A stretch of 64,000 nucleotides of DNA from Cadophora sp. MPI-SDFR-AT-0126 (taxonomy: Eukaryota > Ascomycota > Leotiomycetes > Helotiales > Ploettnerulaceae), in contig JAGMVK010000012.1 of assembly GCA_020747065.1 (NCBI GenBank), forward strand, positions 124,001 to 188,000. Direction: 5' to 3'. A program made the translations under genes and the position numbers. The notes beneath the pieces are model-generated. The model worked only from the letters and a program-made list of their open reading frames with translations, was not told where the DNA came from and searched no databases. Below are positions 38,401 to 49,796 of this stretch, piece after piece. Within the stretch, counting starts at the first letter, position 1. The number at the start of each line of letters is the position of its first letter.

Positions 38401-38674
38401 TTCATACTTCTTGTACACTTCTCCGACACTTCAGAAAAACTTCACCACCACCCTTCGTTCATCTTTTCTCGGCAGGCTTCGACTACACAACCAAACCTGC
38501 CTTCGATAGGCCATATGTTCTCCTCTGGTCAGTGATCAGCCATTCTTCTCAGCAGCCCTCACTTTCGTTCATTCCAAGGCTCGAGACATTAAAACTCGCT
38601 GGCCTCCTCTCAGCCTCGACCAGAGATTTGAGCTTTCAGTTCTATACCACTGGGCCACCATCGTCCACGACTTT

Positions 38675-40921
38675 TTGCATCAGCAGAAGCCGCAAATTCT
38701 TCTCTCAATGCTTGTCACACGGCCATTCGATTCAGGACGGAACACTTGGTCTTCCAGCAAGCTCGAGGCCTTATATCAAAACGTCGCGTCTCCCCGCATG
38801 TCGAACTTTGATCCATTGCCCGCGCAGCCAGACTGGCGAGAACAGTACTCAACTTTCTCTCTTCCTGGTGACAGTGGTTTACTACAGCCATCATACGACC
38901 AGACGAGCACCTCGAGCATAACAGACAATAGCCAAATCCAACATTCAGGAAGCGAAAGGCCGGCGTTGGAGCACAGACACAGTCTTGGACCATTAAAACA
39001 AGAACCCCAACAGCCATCTCCGATCATAGAACGGCCGGATTCGGCCCCTGGGGACTGCAATCATCCAGCAAGCAACCAGACGCGCGATGACTCCCTTGTT
39101 TCCACCGAATCTACGGCATTGTCTCTCGGATCCCTGGGATCGAACCCACTGAGCTCTGCCTCAAGCGCTCCTGTTCAACAGGGCACACTAGCCAACAATG
39201 AAAGCGGAGGCGCCGAAGGGGATATTAAAGATGAGGACGACGAACTTGACGATGACGACGATATGATTGATGCAGAGGTGGAGGAGGGAGCTCCGCCGCA
39301 AACAGCTGCTGAGCGTCGGGCGGAGCGTCGAAAGATGAAAAGATTTAGGTAAAACCACACCTGGTATCTATCTGGCTTGGAACATGACCTAACCATCTCC
39401 CAGACTTACACATCAACAAACTCGTTTTTTGATGAGTGAGTTTGCGAAGCAGGCGCATCCTGATGCGGCTCACCGAGAAAGACTCTCTCGAGAGATCCCT
39501 GGCTTGAGCCCTCGACAGGTCCAAGTTTGGTTCCAAAATCGGTGAGACCGGCATTACTCGCGCTTTGTGGATGATAACTGACGCAGAACAGACGCGCGAA
39601 GATAAAGCGACTAACAGCGGACGACCGGGAGCGCATGATGAAGATGCGTGCTGTTCCAGATGATTTTGACAACGTGCAAGCCCTGCACTCCCCTTACGGC
39701 GCCGTTCATGGTGTTGGAACTCCAATGCAATCGCCTGTCGACTTCGTTCCAGGATATGCCGACCATATGATGCGACCACTCATGGTGGATACAATGAGAA
39801 GGACTGAGAATGAGGACCACATGTCGCCTACTGGTCTCAGCCCAGCATTTGGCCATGTTGGATTTGCTGGAGGATCGATGGGCTCTCCGGATATCCTGTC
39901 TCCTTTATCTTTGAATTCTCAAGACAGATACTACTCGAGCCACCTCTCGAGTCCGATGAGCGCAGGACCTCGAAGTTCGAATCCGTTTGATCGCCAGAAC
40001 AGCTATCAAGCGCTTTCTCACTCGAGACAGCACGTTCGCCCCCTTCAACCTTTACAGCTGCGCGAAACGATGTCAAGAGCAAGATCTGATACTATTCAGT
40101 CGCCCTTGAGATCAAGCATGTCGTGGAAAGGGGAAACCCTAGACTACAATAGTTACCAAACGGGGCAGCCTAGTCCTCAATTGAGCGGTCGCCAGCAGTC
40201 TGTGTATCAACCGGAGCAAATGAGCAATAGCGCCGTTAATGCGCACCAGTACGATGGGAACTCATACTCAAGTTCGTCCCAAAACCAAATCCAAAACGGG
40301 TTTCAGCCCCTGACGGAGATCCCACGTGCTAACCTGCTCACAGATTCGAACATTCAAAGCTCACCAACTCACATGACATACCCACCGTCGCACGGCGGTT
40401 CTTCCTCTTCGATGTCGCGTCTCCGTGCATCGTCGGCAGCTTTCCCACCCGGGTTGGACCTCAGAAACCAATACCGTGCCATGCCGAACCAGAACCACTC
40501 ACCACACGGTATCACTCCTCGCAGCAGCTCTTTCGCTCATGCCTTCACTGGCGGCTATGCAAGCGCGCCTTTAACCGCGCCTGTGGATTTCTCTCTGCCA
40601 CGGACTCCCGTGGATGGAACACATGGAAACCGGGACTACAACATTCCGCAACTCTCTGCCCCGATGGCTCCACCACAAGACTTCTCAAACGCGTACAACT
40701 CGAATCTCAGTCCCGTTCGTGCCCAACACAGCGACAGAGATTTCGGCCAGGGACAAAGCAATGGAGACCATGGTAGCCAAGGCCAAAACCAGGTCGACGA
40801 ACAACAGCAGCAACAAGTGAGAAACAACGAGGATACATCGTATCTGAGACCAGTAGAATACGAGACTGGACAAAAGCGCAAGAGAAGTTTTGACATTCCG
40901 GGGACTTTTGAGAGTCCGTAG
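38675..40921 (+). CDS. Homeobox transcription factor, HTF1/HOX2-like
   Basis: Three exons (38675-39348, 39404-39541, 39592-40921) give up to 713 aa; the likelier initiator may be the Met at 38798 (MSNFDPLPAQPDW, 672 aa). An acidic run EDDELDDDDDMIDAEVEEGA precedes the homeodomain, which starts at RRKMKRFRLTHQQTRFLMSE near residue 220 and ends with recognition helix SPRQVQVWFQNRRAKIKRL. The second intron lies inside the NRR codons, within helix 3. The C-terminal 440 residues are disordered, rich in S, P, Q, with a QQQQQ run and a terminal KRKRSFD basic patch. By family resemblance it is like Fusarium Htf1 and Magnaporthe Hox2, required for conidium formation; this assignment is from remembered flanking sequence and not certain. 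A 15-kb gene-free region lies upstream. Confidence 0.9.
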
Positions 40922-42536
40922 AGGAGACGAGCAGACGGGCTGACCCCGAGAATGTGGTGGAACAAACCTAAAAATTGCCAAGACCGTAAGCGAGCTTTTT
41001 GTTCATGTCTGGAGCACCTTTCATTACACGATTCCGCCCACCGCACTACAACCAACCAGCGACGACGACACATGAATTCGCTTCTTTCGAAGTATCATTA
41101 CCAGCTCTACTCTGCTGTTCGCAATTCCTTTTGTTATCAACCTCTGGGGGGAGTCTTGTTCTCGCGCTATATCCCAACAACGACAAACATTTCTTTGGTC
41201 ACGAAAGCATCACTCTTCGGCGTTCCGCGTGTCGATTTTTGATATCTTCCTGCTTGCCTCTCGTCCAGGTTTCTATTTACCTACGATCCAACCAATCAAC
41301 ACTCTGCACCACAACTTATCATACCCTTCACTGCTCCGTCAACGATATCTGAGACGTTGAGGAGTCTAGTACTTTGCCTCATACCGGCGTTTCAGTATTC
41401 CCCTCGCCCACCGACTTCACTTCAACGTCTCCTGCCTGGCCACACCGGGCTCGTACGCGGCCATTTCTACACGGGATCTACCATCTCCCCCAACTAAGAA
41501 ATATGTCGGCGGAAAGCAAAGAAGAGAGGGCTGCTGAGATTTACTGAACGCTCTTTTGTAACCAACCTTTCCTTCTTCGATTCGAACCTACCACACTCGA
41601 CGACGACAACCTTTGTCTCTCTTCACTCTTCTATCTTCTATCTTCTTCTTCTCCTGATTGATGCAGTTGGTTGTAATAAGCCTATTTGCAAGCAAAATCG
41701 CCTCTCGCCCTCATCCTCCCTCCGATGAGAAAGGATTGGATGGGTTGCCTCACCACTTTGCTTGCGAATGAGAAATTTTCGAGCCGTTCCCCACGTCACA
41801 TCATGTACTGGGCCAGCTCGACTGTGGACGGAAATCTGGGCTCTATTTTTGTGTATATTTTTGCTTCTCCCTTCCTTCTCTCACACAAAGCACCACACAC
41901 ACACACACACACACACTCGTACGTGGGAAGATCCGGTACAGGGCTGGCCTCTATCATTTTATGGCTGGCCCAAATACCGATTTTCTTTTTAGTGTAGTAG
42001 TGGTGGGTGTTCTGTTTTTTTTTGGGTTCCGAACCTTTACCTTTATATCTGTAGATAGTTTTAGTCTTTTTTGTGCGGGCTATGTACGTACGAACTTTGT
42101 CTTTCTGGTTCTGATGAATGTCCAAATACCCTGGGATAACAAGCTTCCTCTTCTGATTCTGCTTCTTTTATATATACCTCTTCTTGGGTGATTTGAATTG
42201 ATTGATTGAATTATTTATGACTTTTGTGAGAGGGTGATGGTGAGAAATGTGGTAAACTTGTGGTGAAATTGTCGGGTGAGTGAAATGTGAGTGAAACGGT
42301 GTGAGAAGCGTGAGGGGACGAGATTGTGAGGGTACTCAGAATGTGTGTTCGGTTTTGCGGTGTAGCTGGAAAGCTGGAATGGGAAATGAAAAGGTCGATT
42401 TTGGATTTTTGGGTAGGGTCTCATGGTCATTTCTGGTCATAGTAGAAGGAATGAGGAGCGATCTACGGTGTAGCTAGCTGGGTACTTTGGCGATTGTAAT
42501 AAACCTTTTTTTGTTACAAATGTCTTCTTGAACGTT
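40922..42536. other. Intergenic region between convergent genes
   Basis: 1.6 kb between the homeobox gene and the 3-hydroxyacyl-CoA dehydrogenase gene, whose 3' ends face each other. CT-rich stretches near 41560-41660 and a CA microsatellite are present. Probably largely 3' UTR of the homeobox gene; no coding frame was recognised. Confidence 0.5.
41894..41916 (+). repeat. (CA)n microsatellite
   Basis: Uninterrupted CA dinucleotide run of 23 bases downstream of the homeobox gene. Confidence 0.9.
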
Positions 42537-43662
42537 CTAATAGTCGTAAAATCTGTTGAAGTTAGCAAGTGTCTCCACGATCATCTAGCTGAAGGAAGGT
42601 TATCTTACCCTTTCCCACTCTTCTTGCCCAGCCAGCCTGCATCTACCATCTTACTTAAGAGTACGCTAGGCCTGTATTTCGAATCTCCCGTCTCCTCATG
42701 CAACACTTTCATGATAGCCAAGCACGTATCAATACCAATGAAATCCGCTAGCTGCAACGGACCCATAGGAACATTCGTCCCGTTCTTCATAATTGCGTCA
42801 ATATCATCTCTCTTTCCCACACCAGTCTCCAAGCAGATGATAGCCTCGTTGATGTAAGGCATCAAAATACGGTTTGCGAGGAATCCAGGGGAGTCTGCAG
42901 ATTGTGAAGGGATCTTCCCCATTGCCTTGCAAAAAGCTATCGCCGTGTCAATAGTCGATTGACTTGTTTGCAAGCCCGTTATGATCTCCACACCTTTCTG
43001 AATCGGTACTGGGTTCATGAAATGGGTCGAAATAACTCTCGAGCTAGCACTCGTATCTGTGGGATCCTTGGTCGTCGCAGCGGCAATCTTCGTTATGGAT
43101 ATCGAGGAGGTATTTGTAGCGAGGATGGCGTGTGGGGGGCATATTTGTGCCAGGGAGGAGAAGATGCTGAATTTTAACGAGGGGATCTCGGGAACGGCTT
43201 CGATGACGAAGTCTACTTCGGATAGGGAATCCATGATGGTTGATGGCTTGAGAAGCTCACGGATGGTATCGGATTCGGATTGTGTGATGCGTTGCTTCGA
43301 CACATCTTTGGCGAGCAATTTGTCTAAGCAAAGTGAGTTAGTGGGCTACTTTGGAGATTTTGGGGGGGAAGCTGGACGAACCGGCGAAGGCAAGACCTTT
43401 GTCTATGGACGCCTGGTTGGTGTCTACTAATGTAACAGGTACCCCAGCTCTCTGCGCAGCTACCAATGCTATCCCCAAGCCCTGTATTTGTATCAGTCAT
43501 CATATTCGACGAAATAGATGCTGGAATTGGGTATACCATCTGTCCGGCTCCAACGACACCGAGCCTCTTAACTTCTTGTGCCGCCGGGATTGGGCTTGAA
43601 CTGAAGCATCTCGAGCGGCGGAAACCTTGGGCCAAATTCTTTCTCAATATAGGTGTAATCAT
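42537..43662 (-). CDS. Mitochondrial 3-hydroxyacyl-CoA (3-hydroxybutyryl-CoA) dehydrogenase
   Basis: Four exons (43662-43537, 43481-43382, 43323-42609, 42552-42537) give 318 aa; the last exon is 16 nt and encodes only the end GFYDY. The N-terminus MITPILRKNLAQGFRRSRCF looks like a mitochondrial presequence. The NAD-binding motif is VVGAGQMGLGIALVAAQRAG. Further hallmarks are FVIEAVPE, LATNTSSISIT, the catalytic-His region STHFMNPVPIQKGVEII and the C-terminal-domain opener DSPGFLANRILMPYINEA. The enzyme oxidises L-3-hydroxyacyl-CoA in short-chain beta-oxidation. The start at 43662 is preferred over an in-frame Met nine codons upstream because it gives the better presequence. It is head-to-head with TOF1, 259 bp apart. 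Confidence 0.95.
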
Positions 43663-43921
43663 TTTGTCGATTAATGCTGTTACAAACAAATTATCTAGAA
43701 AGAAAGGCTCTGAGAGTTAAGAATGAATGCTGATATTCCCCAGATTAAGCTTACCGAGGTTCTACTGTACAGAAGCTTAGCTTCGGCTCAAGCGATACGG
43801 TTCGCGGAAGCGCTAAAATCTAAGACATACAGGGGTGCGCGTCACTGAACTTCAGAGACGCGTAAAGCTGTTTTCTGATTATTGATGCGTTTTGGACGAT
43901 TTCATCTCTCATCGACAAATC
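43663..43921. promoter_or_regulatory. Short bidirectional promoter region, HADH / TOF1
   Basis: Only 259 bp separate the start codons of these divergent genes, so both promoters and leaders must fit here. No clear TATA box was seen. Confidence 0.55.
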
Positions 43922-46900
43922 ATGGAATTGGCTGACGGAAAACGAGACGTCGTCGACCCTGAGGTCAGGGCGTATGTTTCGAGTCTTGTTACGGCTGTAA
44001 GTGCATTTTCTGCGCTGTGTTGACACATTCGGCTGACAGACGCGTCTAGTTGGGAGGAAGTGGTGCCGACGAAGATGGACGATATATACTTGGAGACGAT
44101 GCGCTGGCCTGTTTGCGCGACTTGAAGAAATGGTTGAAACTCTACGACGAAAAAGCGAATCGATTGGACGTTGCACGATGTCTAGCAGAGTCGAATCTCG
44201 TGGGCGGGGATCTTCTTCAGATTCTCGCGGCATGGCAAGAAAACGCTACAGAGGATAGATTGAAGTCGAAGATTGCCCTGGCATGCCTGGAGCTATTAGT
44301 ACCATTGACATGGCCTTTAGAGAGGAATACCCAAGATATGACAGTCAATCACCACCGACATATTCCGTACCTGCAAATCGCCCAGCTGGGATACAAGCGT
44401 TCGATTATCAACTTTGACGGAGCGAGGATCCTACACACGGCGGTCAGATGTGCGTTGCCATCGATGGCGGAGAATATGGGAGACCGGAGTACTCGAGACG
44501 AGGGGATCATTAAGTTGCTGTTGTATTTCCTAAGAAATATTGCGCAGATTGCACCACCGCCGAATGTGCAATACGACGGCGATGAGGCTGAAATATCGAG
44601 ATCTGCCACCATCGCTGCATTCGACTACCAGGACATATTTCATTTGCTGCTGACAGTATCGTCTACGATGGGAGAGGACTTCAATACTCAGGATGTAGTG
44701 ATTTTGGATATTCTTTTCCATTTGATCAAGGGCGTCGATATTGAGAAGTTATTCATGGATGAACGGAAAGCCGACAACAGCAACATGGACGAATTAGCGA
44801 AATTGCGGAAGAAAGAGGCCGCGATGTTAAGAGGATATCAAAGCAATGCTCCAACGAGACATAACCGATTTGGTACTATGGTATGGATGCAGAGGGAGGA
44901 CGCCAAGATGGCCACTATATCTGGACAAGCAGCGTTGCTGGATGGCACACGAACCCTAGCCAAAATGGATAGCACGAAGAAGTTCAAGCCACCAAGGAGA
45001 GCACCGAAAGGCGAAAACGGGCCGTTGGACTTCGATACACCAGTCATGCTGAACGCACAGGCGAACAAGCACCTCAGATCATTCGTGGAAGATTTCCTGG
45101 ATTCGGGCTTCAACCCACTTTTCAACAACATTCGTAAAGCAATTGATCGAGAAGCGGAGCGCATTATGGAATACCACCCGAGACAGTTTTTCTACCTCGT
45201 GTCCTGGTTCCTGGAGGCAGAGAGAGTCAGGAGACGGAACAAAAAAACCTCCCAGAAGCCCACTGCACCTGAAGATCTGGATAGTTACTCGCTGGTAGCA
45301 ACCGTTTTAAACCAAGAAATGTTTGTCACTTTGAACAGAACCATGGACTTCACATACGAGAACAAGTCATGGGCGGACTTGAGTGCAACAATGAAGTGTT
45401 TCACTCAGATCCTTCTCACCGTTCAAGAAATGTCAGAATCTCCACTTGAGGATGACCAAGAAATTGCCGAAAATATTCTCAACCGCATATTCTACGAGGA
45501 GACGACTCATGATAGAGTTGCGAATATCACCAGAACATACAAAGACCAAGGATTTGGATATCTTGATTCGTGTACAGAACTTGCACACAACTACCTACGT
45601 ATCTTGGAACATTATTCGAAACAAAATACAGACATGCAGGTGAGATCACGGAGGAGGGTACGGCGCAAGAAGAAAGCTGCTAGAGCTGCTGGAGAGGACG
45701 GAGCCGACGATGGTATTGTGGATGAGTCGGATGGGGAAGATGAGGCGAGGGCTGAGCGGGTGTCGGGTGAACGAAAGTTCGACTTCAAGCGCTTCAGTGC
45801 CAGATTCGTGACCCAAGGGTGCATTGACACATTCGTCACTTTCACGGCATACTACAACGACCTCAAAGCAGCACAACTAAAGCGATGCCATCGATTCTTC
45901 TATCGCGTTGCATTCAAACAGGAGATGAGCGTCATGCTCTTCAGAGTGGATATCATCGCTCTTCTGCATAAGATGATCAAAGGTCCAGAAGGTTTGGACT
46001 CGCAATCTAGCTGTTACAAGGAATGGGACGAGTTGGTCAAACAAATTATCCGGAAATGTACGAAGAAGCTCCAAGAGCGACCCGAGTTGGTGGTCGAGAT
46101 GTTGTTCTCTAAGATCAATAGCACGGCGCACTACCTCGAATACGGTTACGAGAAGCAAACAGTTGCTTCGAAGCCAAGGGCTGCGGCCGAGCTTGAGGTC
46201 AAGGGAGGAAGAGAATGGGAGGATCAGATTGGCGTAGTTGTGGGTGCAATGCTGGATAGGAACGAAGGTGAACATCTTCAATGGACCAAGACACAGCTGG
46301 TAGAAGCAGAGAGTGAGCGCAGGAGCTGGGAGGGATTGAACGCAGCTCTGCCTTCCGTTGAGAAGGATCCAGCTGCGGAAGCCGATAGCACGCCTGCTAT
46401 TGAGATTGAGCAACCCAAACCCCCTTCGATCTGTAAGTTGGCCTCTTGCTGATATTGCATGACCCGAGCTGACATTTCTACAGTGGTGAAACCTGACAAT
46501 AGCTCTCGGAAGATTGCCATGTTCAAAAATGGGCATCTACGACTTCTCATGACCCTGATCGGATTCAGACGTACTGGCGACGAGGATGACCCAGAAGCAT
46601 CATGGACAATCCCATCAAGCCTGTCAGCCGATCAGCTGAAAGAAGCTCTCGATCTGGTCAAGAAGTTCGAGTTTAGCCCTCCTGTCTTCGATGACGGGCA
46701 AGAGGCTGGGGATTTCATCAAGCGCAAATCCGCAAGCACTGCTACCCGCAAACGAGCGGTTTTCGATGACGAAGACGGTATCGATGATGACGAGGAAGAG
46801 GAGGAACTGCTTTTCGAGCCTGGTGGCCCTACGGCAAGGAAATCAGATGCCCTGAAAGAGCTGAAGAAAAAGCGTCGGCTAAGGAGGAGGGAAGGGACAG

Positions 46901-47604
46901 AGGACGCTGAGGATGGTGAAGACAGGAGCTTGACCGAAGAACAACTCAAAGCACGTGCCGAAGCACGTAGGCAGAGAGAACTCGAAAAGAACCGGAAGAT
47001 CAAGAGTGAGATGTATGTCGTGGACAGCGACGATGATGAAGAGGCGGATGCGGCTTTCTTTGCCAAGGAGCAGGAGATCCGGGAGAAGACAAATCGCTTA
47101 TTCCGTGATGAGCAAGAGAGGATGCGACAGAGGAATAATATCGAAAAGATGAAGGATCTGCTTCACGTGGGTAAGGATAAAGGTAGCAAAAAGAGGCAGT
47201 CGAGTGCTATTTCTACGGATACGGACGATGACGACGATCTTGTTTTCACGGGTCTTCGACGAAACGAGCGAACCAGTGGCTCCCCTGAGCAAAGCGATGA
47301 TGGTGCAGGACGGATGAGCGTGAGATCTTCTTCGGCTGCTCAAGATGACATGCTGGCTGAGTCTGCAGATGAGGCAACAGACACGCCGTTGTCAAGTCCA
47401 CATACCAGACCTTCACAATCGAAGAGACGTAAACTTTCGGAGGAAGTCAGTAGTGCGTCTGAAGAGCAGGAAGTGGTCAAGACCTCCTCTACGATGGTGA
47501 TTGATGATGATGAGGACGAGGATGAAGATGCTGTTCCTGTGGCGAGACCAGCCAGGAGGAGAATGCAGGCCGGTTTCATTGTGGATAGTAGTGATGAAGA
47601 GTAA
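43922..47604 (+). CDS. TOF1: Replication fork protection complex subunit Tof1/Swi1 (Timeless)
   Basis: Three exons (43922-43996, 44050-46432, 46484-47604) give 1192 aa. The first 25-codon exon ends [11 protein letters not shown] and joins [20 protein letters not shown], followed by the Timeless core with [29 protein letters not shown], and [19 protein letters not shown]. The middle contains [12 protein letters not shown] and [20 protein letters not shown], both usual in this family. The C-terminal third is highly charged with many D/E runs and ends in [13 protein letters not shown]. With Csm3 and Mrc1 it stabilises paused replication forks and supports the S-phase checkpoint in the nucleus. 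Length is normal for filamentous fungi. The divergent neighbour is a mitochondrial enzyme gene. Confidence 0.95.
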
Positions 47605-48048
47605 TGATATGTCTTGGTTGGAGGAGTACCGGATGCGCACTCGGACTGGTGTCACGCGGGATGGCATGGAACCAGCGTTGGGATAAGGAAGGATGGCGTT
47701 GTTTTTCTAGCAGTATTCAATGAGAAATGTATATTCTAAGCGCCACTCCTTCCGCCTCTTTGTATAAATTCGTCCAAATAAGAATGACTATGCCTGCTTT
47801 ATATCAAGCTCGGTTACTGTGCTTACATGTCGTCCAATGCGTTCAAGCAATTCTTTGAACCTGCTTCGAAAGACCTTCAGCCTTGCCTCTCAGCCTCGCG
47901 CTACCAACTAAGCGAGAGATCTCGAACCTTTCAACCACACCACCACACCTCTTCCAAGATCCATTCTCCTTGAAGATGAAGTCGCAGCACGCTTCCAGAA
48001 CAATGAGACTTCCATGACAGCCATCCAAAATATTCCAAAACAGGCAAA
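47605..48048. other. Intergenic region TOF1 / NTM1
   Basis: 444 bp with the 3' UTR of TOF1 and the leader of the next gene on the same strand. Nothing else recognised. Confidence 0.5.
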
Positions 48049-48921
<873 letters not shown>

Positions 48922-49796
48922 AGACCGACCTCTATTGAGCAAGGACTATATGCAAGGCGGGAAATGCAATATGGGAGCGAGCATGCTTTTCCCACGGTCC
49001 AGAAATGATCATATTCTGGAAGGCTCGCTGTTGAACAGCAGCCGATTTACGTTTTCTGATTCCCATGGAGGACGGTGTACTGTAGCTGGGCATCGAAACA
49101 GCAGAAAAATGCACGGAGAATGGATAAAGATTTGCATGCCTTGATTGGTGCACGATCAGCCGTAGAGGGATATTGCGAATGGGGCTGCAAGTCACGGTGA
49201 GAGCACCGTACATGTCTTCTATTACTTCCAAGCTTTTTCTGTGCTTTTGAGTCTGGTCTTGCTGCACCTCCTTTTCTTCGTTCAGACCCACTCAGGCATG
49301 CCGATCCTCACCACCAGAGAATTCTTTTTGGCTCATTTTACTAGACTTTTTGGGGCTGATGAGTTGATCCTTCACAAATTCGCAGGTATGAGCATGCCAT
49401 GGGGCATGCATCACTTTTGTGGACGTTACACGAGGTCAGATGGGGAACATCAACCAATTGCGCATCATCTCCGTGAAAAGCGCCGACCACGACATTGATC
49501 AATTCTCCAGTGCGCACTCCTTGGGTGATTGAATTACACTGTGGGTGCACTGGTTTTTCTCGCTTCACAATAGGATGGTGTTCTACAATAGCACTGAAGC
49601 GAATTGTTGAGTATTGAGGTTCCTCGCTTACAGTAGCATTGTGGTTCGTGAAGGACGAACAACAATGGCACCAGCATCGTCTGGCGGGAAACCCACACAC
49701 AGATACTTCTTTTGCTATATCTCGGTCCTTCTTCCTCTTTCTTCTTTCCTTCCTGCAACGAAGTTACGAAATCCAAATCCAATTCGAACAGCAAAA
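48922..49796. other. Intergenic region
   Basis: 875 bp ahead of the low-complexity protein gene. Contains a CT-rich leader (49700-49760) with an in-frame upstream Met at 49614 judged not to be the initiator. No other feature recognised. Confidence 0.5.

Larger units (their letters stand above)
23672..38674. other. Fifteen-kilobase region without recognised genes
   Basis: From the end of alpha-actinin to the homeobox gene I found no frame with a known domain or a convincing spliced model. Open frames reach about 200 codons (24062-24658) but look like chance. The region is strewn with microsatellites and two strong hairpins (listed separately), and has CT-rich tracts near 27470-27530 and before the homeobox start. 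The right end should contain the promoter and long leader of the homeobox gene. Long noncoding transcripts are possible but cannot be seen from sequence. Confidence 0.5.

Noticed and set aside
45877..46536. 219-codon minus-strand frame within TOF1
   Set aside because: Antisense shadow of the conserved TOF1 coding sequence.
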